In this document: piece after piece, positions 16,397 to 23,374 of the stretch
Layout of the letters: the number at the start of each line of letters is the position of its first letter
Position numbering within the stretch: the first letter of the stretch is position 1
Assembly: GCF_036038375.1 (NCBI RefSeq)
Contig: NZ_CP107935.1
Span: 8,804,001-8,868,000 of the forward strand
Direction of reading: 5' to 3'
DNA from: Streptomyces sp. NBC_00414
GTDB lineage: Bacteria; Actinomycetota; Actinomycetes; Streptomycetales; Streptomycetaceae
Length of the DNA: 64,000 nt
Translations under genes and position numbers: made by a program
Notes under the pieces: model-generated
Database searches by the model: none
The model's input: the letters and a program-made list of their open reading frames with translations, nothing else
What the model was told of the DNA's origin: nothing

Positions 16397-17560
16397 ATGA
16401 CCATCACAACGAGCCTGCCGGGCACCGCCGTTCTGGACCTCCCGGATCCCGCGACGAAGCTCACGACGGGCACCGCCCGGATCGCGGGTGTCGGCACCGC
16501 GACCACGGAGCGTTCGTACAGTCAGCTGGAACTGCTCGACCTCTTCCGCATCACGGACCCCAAGGTCCGCAGCGTCTTCCTCAACAGCGCCATCGAGCGC
16601 CGCCACCTCACCATTCCGCCCGAGGCCGCCGACGGCACGCGCCTTCCGGAGGCCCAGGGCGAACTCCTCGCCAAGCACAAGCGAGTCGCCCTCGACATGG
16701 GCGCCGCCGCCGTGCGGGCCTGCCTGGAGAACTCCGGCATCGAACTGTCGGACATCGACTACCTGTGCTGCGTGACCACCACGGGCTTCCTCACCCCGGG
16801 CATCAGCGCCCTGCTCATCCGGGAGATGGGCATCTCCGCCGCGACCAGCCGTGTCGACGTCGTCGGCATGGGCTGCAACGCCGGGCTCAACGCGCTCAAC
16901 GCCACCGCCGGCTGGGCCGTCGCCAACCCCGGCAAGGTCGCCGTCATGCTCTGCACCGAGGCCTGCTCGGCGGCGTACGTCATGGACTCGACGCTGCGCA
17001 CCGCCGTCGTGAACAGTCTGTTCGGCGACGGCGCCGCCGCCATCGCCCTGGTCGCCGACACCCCGGACACCGCGTACGTCACCTCCGGTGCGCCGGGCGG
17101 GCCGCCGTCCGCCGCCGGCAGCCCCCGCATCCTCGGCTTCGCCAGCCACCTCATCACCGACGCGATCGACGCGATGCGCTACGACTGGGACGACGACCAG
17201 GGCAAGTTCAGCTTCTACCTGGACCCGCAGATCCCGTACGTCGTCGGCGCCAACGCGGAACAGGTGATCGACCGGCTGCTGGACGGCGCGGGACTGCGCC
17301 GCAGCGACATCGCGCACTGGCTGGTGCACTCGGGCGGCAAGAAGGTCATCGACGCCGTCCGGGTCAACCTGGGCCTGACCCGCCACGACGTACGGCACAC
17401 CACCAGCGTCCTGCGCGACTACGGCAACCTGTCGAGTTCCTCCTTCCTGTTCTCCTACGAACGGCTCCTCGCGGAACGGGTGACCCGGGCAGGGGACTAC
17501 GGCGTACTCATGACCATGGGCCCCGGCTCGACCATCGAGACTGCCCTGGTGCAGTGGTGA
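16397..17560 (+). CDS. dpgA: 3,5-dihydroxyphenylacetyl-CoA synthase (type III polyketide synthase)
   Basis: 387 residues from ATG 16397. Condenses four malonyl-CoA to 3,5-dihydroxyphenylacetyl-CoA. Catalytic C160 lies in VVGMGCNAGLNAL, the His in HWLVHSGGKKV and the Asn in YGNLSSSSFLF, the Cys-His-Asn triad of chalcone-synthase-like enzymes. Length and motifs fit DpgA rather than RppA-type tetrahydroxynaphthalene synthases. The next gene begins within 12 nt of the stop. First gene of the dpgABC operon and placed behind a StrR-type box. Confidence 0.96.
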   Translation: MTITTSLPGTAVLDLPDPATKLTTGTARIAGVGTATTERSYSQLELLDLFRITDPKVRSVFLNSAIERRHLTIPPEAADGTRLPEAQGELLAKHKRVALDMGAAAVRACLENSGIELSDIDYLCCVTTTGFLTPGISALLIREMGISAATSRVDVVGMGCNAGLNALNATAGWAVANPGKVAVMLCTEACSAAYVMDSTLRTAVVNSLFGDGAAAIALVADTPDTAYVTSGAPGGPPSAAGSPRILGFASHLITDAIDAMRYDWDDDQGKFSFYLDPQIPYVVGANAEQVIDRLLDGAGLRRSDIAHWLVHSGGKKVIDAVRVNLGLTRHDVRHTTSVLRDYGNLSSSSFLFSYERLLAERVTRAGDYGVLMTMGPGSTIETALVQW

Positions 17561-17571
17561 CGGAGGAACGG

Positions 17572-18303
17572 ATGAGCAACACCACAAGGACGAGTGACGC
17601 CACGAGGACGGACGACCCCGCGAGGACCGCGGCGGACTCCTCGGGGCACGTCCTGCACATCGACGGACGGCGCTTCCTGTCCGCCGAGACGATCGCGGCC
17701 GTCGGCGCCTTCTGCGACCGCGTCGAGGACCTCGCCGGGCACGGCAACGCGACCATCCACGTGTCCGGCGTACCCGAAGGATCCTGGGCGCACGAGCTGA
17801 CGGTGCCACTCGTGAACAAGTGGGAACGGGCACTGCGCCGCCTGGAGCGACTGCCCGCGGCCACCATCGCGGTCGCCGACGGCGACTGCGGCGGAGCGGC
17901 CCTGGACGCACTCCTGACCACCGACTACCGCATCGCGACGCGCTCGGCGCGCCTGGTGGTGTCCGTGGAGGACGGCGCGACCTGGCCCGGCATGGCCCTC
18001 TACCGGCTCGCCCGGTACGGAGCCAGCGCGGCCGCGATCCGCAGGGCGGTGCTCTTCGGTACGCCCGTCGGGGCGGCCGACGCGCTGGCACTGCAACTCG
18101 TCGACGAGCTGGCGGACGACCCGGTGAGCGCCGCGGCCACCGCGGAGGCGCGCGCCGGCGCCGTCTCCGGCGCCGAACTCGCCATCCGACGGCAGCTGTT
18201 GCTCGACGCGCCCACGACGACCTTCGAGGAGGCGCTGGGCGCGCACCTCGCCGCCTGCGACCGGGCACTGCGCCGCGCGGCCGTTGTCGGAGCACGATCG
18301 TGA
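17572..18303 (+). CDS. dpgB: DpgB, enoyl-CoA hydratase-family partner of DpgA
   Basis: 243 residues from ATG 17572, chosen for GGAGG at 17562-17566; an in-frame GTG at 17557 overlaps the dpgA stop. Crotonase fold with VADGDCGGAALDALLTTDYRIA as the oxyanion-hole region. DpgB is known to raise DpgA turnover and help dehydrate and aromatise the octaketide-like intermediate. The first 30 residues are Thr/Asp/Arg-rich and probably disordered. Stop overlaps the dpgC start as GTGA. Confidence 0.92.
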   Translation: MSNTTRTSDATRTDDPARTAADSSGHVLHIDGRRFLSAETIAAVGAFCDRVEDLAGHGNATIHVSGVPEGSWAHELTVPLVNKWERALRRLERLPAATIAVADGDCGGAALDALLTTDYRIATRSARLVVSVEDGATWPGMALYRLARYGASAAAIRRAVLFGTPVGAADALALQLVDELADDPVSAAATAEARAGAVSGAELAIRRQLLLDAPTTTFEEALGAHLAACDRALRRAAVVGARS

Positions 18304-19688
18304 AAGCGGGCGGCACCGATCCCGCACCCGACGGCGGCCCTGTACGTGCCGGCGGTCCTACGAGAGACGCCGACCTCCGGGGCGTACGGGTGGAGCTGGC
18401 GGAGGCGCGGGAAGCGCTCGCCAAGGCCGCCGCACGGACCGACGACCTGCTCGCCGCCCTGCCCGAGCCGGCCCTCAGGTCACCCGGGCAGCGCGCCGCC
18501 GCCGCGTCGGCCACGGACAGCACCCGGATCCTGCGCGCCGCGTTCATGGACGTGCACGCCGACGCCGTCTACGACGAACTGACCGAGGGCCGCACCCGGT
18601 ACGTCCGGCTCGACCGGCTCGCTTCGAGTGCCGCGACCGCCTTTCCCGGTCTGGTGCCCACCGCCGAGCGGCTCGCGACCGAGCGGGGCCGGCCGCAGGC
18701 GGAGAAGGAAGGGGACGAGATCGACCAGGGGATCTTCTTCCGGGCGATCCTGAACTCCATGGCGGCCGGCCGGCACCTGCTCGACGCCATGCTGCGTCCG
18801 ACCCCCCGCGCCCTCGGACTGCTCTCCGAATTCCTCCGCACCGGGACGGCCGACCTGGGCTCCGTGCGGCTGGAGCGGACCGATGGCGCGGCGCGTCTGA
18901 CCATGTGCCGCGTCGACTGCCTGAACGCGGAGGACGACCGGCAGATCGACGACATGGAGACCGCCGTCGACCTCGCGCTCCTCGACCCCTCGGTGGAGGT
19001 CTGTCTGCTGCGCGGCGGCGAGATGACCCACCCCCGCTACCGGGGCCGCCGGGTGTTCAGCGCGGGAGTCAACCTCAAGTCCCTGCACGGCGGCGGTATC
19101 TCACTGGTCGACTTCCTGCTGCGGCGCGAACTGGGCTACATCCACAAGATTCTCCGGGGAGTCCTCGTCGAGGAAGGTACGGCCCGGTGGACCCGCACGG
19201 TCGAGAAGCCCTGGATCGCCGCGGTGGACACCTTCGCCATCGGCGGCGGTGCGCAGATCCTCCTCGTGTTCGACCGGGTACTGGCGGCGTCGGACGCCTT
19301 CTTCAGCCTTCCGGCGGCGAAGGAGGGCATCATTCCCGGGGCCTCCGACTTCCGGCTGATCCGGACCGTCGGCCCGCGCCTCGCCCGGCAGTTGATCCTG
19401 GGCGGACGACGTCTGCGAGCGACCGAACCGGAGGCACGGCTGGTGTTCGACGAGGTCCACGAGAGCGAGGATCTCGACACCGCGGTCGAGCGGAGCCTGG
19501 AACAGCTGCGCAGCCCCGCCGTCCTGGCCAACCGCCACATGATGAACCTCGCCGAGGAGTCCGCCGACGATTTCCGCCACTACATGGCGGAGTTCGCCCT
19601 CCAGCAGGCGCTCCGCCTCTACAGCTCCGACGTCATCGACAAGGTCGGCGGTTTCTCCGCCGCGAAGAGTGCGGCGGTGTTCAACTGA
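18300..19688 (+). CDS. dpgC: DpgC, cofactor-free 3,5-dihydroxyphenylacetyl-CoA dioxygenase
   Basis: 462 residues from GTG 18300. Crotonase-fold oxygenase that uses O2 without metal or flavin to form 3,5-dihydroxyphenylglyoxylate, the substrate of the HpgT aminotransferase. The oxyanion-hole stretches are FSAGVNLKSLHGG and AIGGGAQILLVFDRVLA; the helical N-terminal domain (about 190 residues) is characteristic of DpgC. The dpgD hydratase that usually follows is absent; the next genes are convergent. The last codons and the stop lie inside a StrR-type palindrome. Confidence 0.95.
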   Translation: MKAGGTDPAPDGGPVRAGGPTRDADLRGVRVELAEAREALAKAAARTDDLLAALPEPALRSPGQRAAAASATDSTRILRAAFMDVHADAVYDELTEGRTRYVRLDRLASSAATAFPGLVPTAERLATERGRPQAEKEGDEIDQGIFFRAILNSMAAGRHLLDAMLRPTPRALGLLSEFLRTGTADLGSVRLERTDGAARLTMCRVDCLNAEDDRQIDDMETAVDLALLDPSVEVCLLRGGEMTHPRYRGRRVFSAGVNLKSLHGGGISLVDFLLRRELGYIHKILRGVLVEEGTARWTRTVEKPWIAAVDTFAIGGGAQILLVFDRVLAASDAFFSLPAAKEGIIPGASDFRLIRTVGPRLARQLILGGRRLRATEPEARLVFDEVHESEDLDTAVERSLEQLRSPAVLANRHMMNLAEESADDFRHYMAEFALQQALRLYSSDVIDKVGGFSAAKSAAVFN

Positions 19689-19707
19689 GGCGGTGCTGCG
19701 GTTGAAC
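19679..19707. promoter_or_regulatory. Third StrR-type palindrome, over the dpgC stop codon
   Basis: GTTCAACTG-N11-CGGTTGAAC, with perfect 10-bp arms when extended (GGTGTTCAAC 19676-19685 and its complement 19701-19710). It has the same 9-N11-9 layout as the boxes at 7288 and 16231 but no gene start follows in either direction: dpgC ends inside it and pdh converges from the right. It may be a relic of an earlier gene order, a roadblock, or only a hairpin. Confidence 0.6.
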
Positions 19708-19735
19708 ACCTTCACCGTCTGACCGAGTCCTCAAC

Positions 19736-19784
19736 AACCCCGTGCGGAGCCGTCGTTCACGAGCCGACGGCCTCGCGCGGGGTT
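19736..19784. terminator. Strong bidirectional terminator between dpgC and pdh
   Basis: 20-bp arms (19736-19755 and 19765-19784) with only three non-Watson-Crick positions, one of them a possible G-U pair, and a 9-nt loop. It begins with AACCCCG and ends with CGGGGTTTCTG. It lies between the two convergent genes and can stop transcription from both sides. Confidence 0.8.
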
Positions 19785-19846
19785 TCTGTCTGCGCCTCCA
19801 CGCCGCTTGGGCCGGAGTCGGGAGTACTCTCGACGGCCACACGCGC

Positions 19847-21073
19847 TCAGGAATTGAGGGGAGCGGGAAGCGTTGCCGCATGCTCCGCCGTGGACGCCGT
19901 GGACGCCGTGGACGCCGTGGACGCCGTGGACGCCGTGGACGCCGTGGACGCCGATGGGGCCGTGGCGGGCCCGGTGGGGGCGGTGGGTGCGAGGGTGACG
20001 GTCCAGCCGTCCACGGTCAGCAGCCGGGACAGCTCCGAGGCGGACGTCCGCCGCACGAACAGGGAGACCTTCCCGTACGGCGGCTCCTGGGTCCGCTCCA
20101 GCCGTACGTCCTCGATCCGGACCCCGAGTCCGTCGACGGCCGTGAACAGCCGTGTCAGCGTGCCGGGTTGCTCCGACACGGCCACCGAGAGCCGGGCGAC
20201 CTCCGCCGACGGCGCACCCGACCTGCCCGCCACCCGGGCCCGCCCGCGGGTGCCGTGCTTGAGCAGCGTGTCGAGGCCGGCCTCGGCACGCTCACGCGCC
20301 GCCGGGTCCGAATCGCCCAATGTGCGAAGCGCGTTGACGGCCGATCCCAGATCGGCGGCGAAGGCATCCAGCACGTCCGCCAGCGCCTCCGCGTTCGCCT
20401 CGTGGATGTCCCGCCACAGCACGGGGTCACCGCCCGCGATGCTGGTGACGTTCCGCAGCCCCTGCCCCGACACCCGGATGTCGGCCTCCGTCGCCTGCGC
20501 GAGCTGGGCCGCCATGAGCGTGGAGATCAGATGAGGGGCGTGCGAGGTGAGGGCGAGCGTGCGGTCGTGGACGGCGGCGTCCATGATGACGGGCACGCCC
20601 GAGCACAGGGAGACGAGCTCCAGGGCGCGGTTCAGCACGGACTGGTCGGTGCGCGTGGACGGCGTCAGGATCCAGGGCCGCCCCTCGAAGAGGTTCGCGC
20701 GTCCGGCGAGCGGGCCGGAGCGCTCGGTGGCCGCGAGGGGGTGGCCGCCGATGAAGGTCGACGGATCGGCGCCGGCCGAGTGGATCTCGGCGTACGGCCG
20801 TGCCTTCACACTGGCGACGTCGGTGTAGGCGCGGGCGAGGCCACGGCGTTGGGCGTCCGCGAGCACCGCGCCGGTGTGCGCCGGGGGCACCGCGATCAGG
20901 GCGAGATCCACGCGCGCGTCCGGTTCGCGTACCGAACCGGCTCCCATGGCTTCGGCGGTCCTGGCGGCGGTCGCGCTCAGGTCCTCCAGGTGCACGGTGA
21001 CGCCCCGACGGGTCAGGGCCAGTGCGACGGAGGTGCCGACGGCACCCGTTCCTATGACGCTGACGGCCTTCAT
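19847..21073 (-). CDS. pdh: Prephenate dehydrogenase with ACT-like C-terminus and an STA-repeat tail
   Basis: 408 residues. The N-terminal Rossmann domain begins MKAVSVIGTGAVGTSVAL. A prephenate-dehydrogenase helical core contains FIGGHPLAATERSG and a later GLRNVTSIAGGDP. An ACT-like regulatory domain (VAVSEQPGTLTRLFTAVDGLGV) follows. It makes 4-hydroxyphenylpyruvate, which HmaS consumes, and clusters of this kind usually carry their own copy. The last 30 or so residues are unusual: about seven STA repeats encoded by a 9-bp DNA repeat. The start is 9 bp from the stop of the cold-shock-domain gene, so the two form one operon, divergent from the activator gene. Confidence 0.92.
   Translation of the reverse strand: MKAVSVIGTGAVGTSVALALTRRGVTVHLEDLSATAARTAEAMGAGSVREPDARVDLALIAVPPAHTGAVLADAQRRGLARAYTDVASVKARPYAEIHSAGADPSTFIGGHPLAATERSGPLAGRANLFEGRPWILTPSTRTDQSVLNRALELVSLCSGVPVIMDAAVHDRTLALTSHAPHLISTLMAAQLAQATEADIRVSGQGLRNVTSIAGGDPVLWRDIHEANAEALADVLDAFAADLGSAVNALRTLGDSDPAARERAEAGLDTLLKHGTRGRARVAGRSGAPSAEVARLSVAVSEQPGTLTRLFTAVDGLGVRIEDVRLERTQEPPYGKVSLFVRRTSASELSRLLTVDGWTVTLAPTAPTGPATAPSASTASTASTASTASTASTASTAEHAATLPAPLNS
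19888..19950. repeat. 9-bp tandem repeat, seven copies, in the 3' end of pdh
   Basis: Seven identical copies of CCGTGGACG (plus-strand view). Each encodes Ser-Thr-Ala on the pdh strand. The period is a multiple of 3, so copy-number change alters only tail length. Confidence 0.95.
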
Positions 21074-21082
21074 CGGGTCGCG

Positions 21083-21556
21083 TCAGCCCTCGGTCCAGCC
21101 GTGGTTCTTCGCGAACTGCGCCAGCCCGCCACGGATCTGCAGGATCTGCTCACCTGTCAGCGACGGCGCCTCCGACAGCAGGATCTCGGTGACCTCTCTG
21201 GTGAACTCCTCGGTGCTGAGCACATCGCACAGGGAGTCGTCCTCGTCCGCAGCACGTGGGGCCGCCGGACTCCTGCCCGGTTCGGACGGAGCCCTGCCCG
21301 GTTCCCGCAGGGCGGACGGGGCTCTGCCCGGTTCGGACGAGGCCTCGCCCGCTTCCTGGACGAGCCGTACGCCGATCGCCTTGAGACCGCGGTCACCGTT
21401 TTCGATTTCGAATTCAACCAACGCGCCGGAGCGCGCATAGGGCTCGGAAAACAGCATGTCGTTCACGTGCAGAAAGACATCCTCCCCGCCGTGTGCGGGC
21501 GCAATGAATCCATAACCTCGCGAGCTGTCGAAGCGCACAACGCGACCAGCAACCAT
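21083..21556 (-). CDS. Cold-shock-domain protein with C-terminal extension
   Basis: 157 residues from ATG 21556; an upstream extension in the same frame lacks coding character. The first 65 residues are a cold-shock domain: VVRFDSSRGYGFIAP contains the RNP1-like motif and DVFLHVNDM the RNP2-like one. It binds single-stranded RNA or DNA. Residues about 70-100 are a low-complexity EPGRAPS-repeat stretch. The last 50 form a helical acidic region (STEEFTREVTEILLSEAP). Cold-shock proteins of Streptomyces are usually about 67 residues, so the extension is unusual. It is the first gene of a two-gene operon with pdh and divergent from the StrR-like activator. A regulatory role in the cluster is inferred. 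Confidence 0.85.
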   Translation of the reverse strand: MVAGRVVRFDSSRGYGFIAPAHGGEDVFLHVNDMLFSEPYARSGALVEFEIENGDRGLKAIGVRLVQEAGEASSEPGRAPSALREPGRAPSEPGRSPAAPRAADEDDSLCDVLSTEEFTREVTEILLSEAPSLTGEQILQIRGGLAQFAKNHGWTEG

Positions 21557-22135
21557 GCCAACCCCCAGCGGACTCGGGCCCCTTGCCCGGAGAACCTGAA
21601 GGGAATCGTAGTCAGAGCCGCACCGATCGAGCGACCGCACAGGATCACCGATACCGGACAGTCCGACCCGGTTCCGGCCGGTCATCACGGAAAGTGAAGG
21701 ACGTCGGAAGCAGAGGACAGGGGGAGCGGAGGGGAATATGAAGTTCCGCTAAAATTTGCAAGGCTGTCCGGCGGATTGAAACGGGCGCCGTGGCCGCCTG
21801 TGTTTCCTGCGTCCACCTGCTCGGCTTCCCCGCTCGGTGAAGGGTGACTAAAGGCTTCAGGTAGCTACAGTCAAGGCCTGGTCAATACTGTTTTTATTCG
21901 TTCATCCGGTCGACAGCGCGGAGCGAAAACCGGACGATGGCGGAGGACCGGTACTGCAGGACCGTGGGGGTGCGGTGGGTTGCAGGGGGTGCGTGTCGTC
22001 GACCGCACCCGCGACCCGGGCAGATCGGCACCGTGTGGGATCGATCCGGACGGACGTTTGGGGGAGTGGTAGGCCGAAGGTGGTGAACGCGCCCGAATAG
22101 GGCGACAGGCATACGGCAAGCCGAAATGCAACGGG
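21557..22135. promoter_or_regulatory. Divergent intergenic region between the cold-shock gene and the StrR-like activator
   Basis: 579 bp with no gene that I can support. It contains locally AT-rich stretches rare in this genome (CTAAAATTTGCAAG at about 21750, ACTGTTTTTATTCG at about 21888), so it probably holds the promoters of both flanking operons. I find no box of the 9-N11-9 type here, which argues against simple autoregulation of the activator through such a site. Confidence 0.5.
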
Positions 22136-23218
22136 GTGAATACGTTGATTCAGTCAGTCCGCACACTGGAGTCAGATTCCGGAAGCCCTGCCGTAGGGAA
22201 CAGCTCGACATGGGACCCGAGAACACGAAAGGTAAATTCCTTCCCTGTTCCGATCTCATCGCTCAAGCCCGCTGATTCTCCTCGTTCTCAGGGGCACGAC
22301 GAGGAGCACGTAGCACGACTCGCAGAGCTTGACTCTCCCATTCCCGCAATTCTCGTCGACCGGCACACCATGAGGGTCATCGACGGAATGCACCGATTGC
22401 TGGCAGCTCGGCTGCGCGGTCAGCAGACGATAGAAGTCGAGTTCTTCGACGGAACTCCCGAGGACGCGTTCCTGCGGGCGGTCGCCTCGAACGTCTCGCA
22501 CGGTCTTCCCCTCTCCCTGGCCGACCGCCGCACCGCCGCGGCCCGGATCATCTCCTCCCACCCGCAGATGTCGGACCGGGCGATCGCGCGCGCGGCCGGC
22601 CTCGGGGCCAAGGCCGTCGCGGCGATCCGGCGCCGTTCGAGCGGCATCGTCCCCCAACTCAGCGCCCGCGTCGGCCGGGACGGCAAGGTGCGTCCGCTGA
22701 GCAGCGTGGAGGGCAGGCGACGGGCCGCCGAACTGATAGCGGAACGCCCACAGGCCTCCTTGCGCGAGGTGGCACGGTACGCGGGTATCTCGCCCGCGAC
22801 GGTCAGCGACGTCCGCAAACGGCTGGAGTCGGGCCAGGCCCCGGTCGCCGAGCGCCACGAAACCTCCGACGGCCAGGCGCGATCCGAGGTGATGGCGCGC
22901 ATCATCAAGCCCCGGGCCGACCGCATCCCGCGTCAGGCCTCGGCGGACACCGCGGCCGTAGTGGAAAAACTGCTGAGGGATCCCTCCTTACGGCACAAGG
23001 AGGAGGGGCGGCATTTGCTGCGCCTGCTGCAGCAGAACGAGATCGCGACGAGGGAGTGGGCGGACCTCACGGCCGCCGTGCCGAGTCATTGCGGAGCCCT
23101 GGTGGTGGATCTCGCCCTGCACTACGCAGAGATCTGGGCGAATTTCGCCAAGCTGCTGGATGAGCGCGTACGCATCGAAGGACGCCGTAATGACGAGGTG
23201 ACCGCGCGTGATGTGTGA
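22136..23218 (+). CDS. StrR-like pathway-specific transcriptional activator (ParB-type N-domain)
   Basis: 360 residues from GTG 22136, with only a weak ribosome site. A ParB/Spo0J-like N-domain carries the DGMHRLLAARLRG motif and FFDGTPEDAFLRAVASNVSHG. Two helix-turn-helix-like segments follow (MSDRAIARAAGLGAKAVAAIRRR; ASLREVARYAGISPATVSDVRKR), the layout of StrR, Bbr and related activators of aminoglycoside and glycopeptide clusters. Residue 285 is a TTA leucine codon at 22988-22990, so translation should depend on the bldA tRNA and be growth-phase linked. The three 9-N11-9 palindromes in this cluster are its likely targets. A strong hairpin follows the gene. Confidence 0.92.
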   Translation: MNTLIQSVRTLESDSGSPAVGNSSTWDPRTRKVNSFPVPISSLKPADSPRSQGHDEEHVARLAELDSPIPAILVDRHTMRVIDGMHRLLAARLRGQQTIEVEFFDGTPEDAFLRAVASNVSHGLPLSLADRRTAAARIISSHPQMSDRAIARAAGLGAKAVAAIRRRSSGIVPQLSARVGRDGKVRPLSSVEGRRRAAELIAERPQASLREVARYAGISPATVSDVRKRLESGQAPVAERHETSDGQARSEVMARIIKPRADRIPRQASADTAAVVEKLLRDPSLRHKEEGRHLLRLLQQNEIATREWADLTAAVPSHCGALVVDLALHYAEIWANFAKLLDERVRIEGRRNDEVTARDV

Positions 23219-23306
23219 CCGCCCACGAGGACGTGATCTCGCGTGACGGGTGATCTCGCGAGGTGCGAAGTCGCGTGGAGGAGGGACTTCCCGTAGGAGC
23301 GTCGGT

Positions 23307-23341
23307 GCCAGGCGCGCAAAGACAGTTTTTGCGCGCCTGGC
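23307..23341 (+). terminator. Perfect 14-bp hairpin after the activator gene
   Basis: GCCAGGCGCGCAAA (23307-23320) and its exact complement (23328-23341) with a 7-nt loop. It is a terminator for the activator gene or an attenuator, because the mannosyltransferase gene starts only 34 bp downstream. Confidence 0.8.
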
Positions 23342-23374
23342 TTCGGCCCCACTCGAAAGGTATAGACCGCGACC

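Noticed and set aside
19742..21697. Long plus-strand open frame opposite pdh and the cold-shock gene
   Set aside because: It would place a gene right after the third StrR-type box, but the sequence is low-complexity (Arg/Gly repeats) and antisense to two convincing genes.
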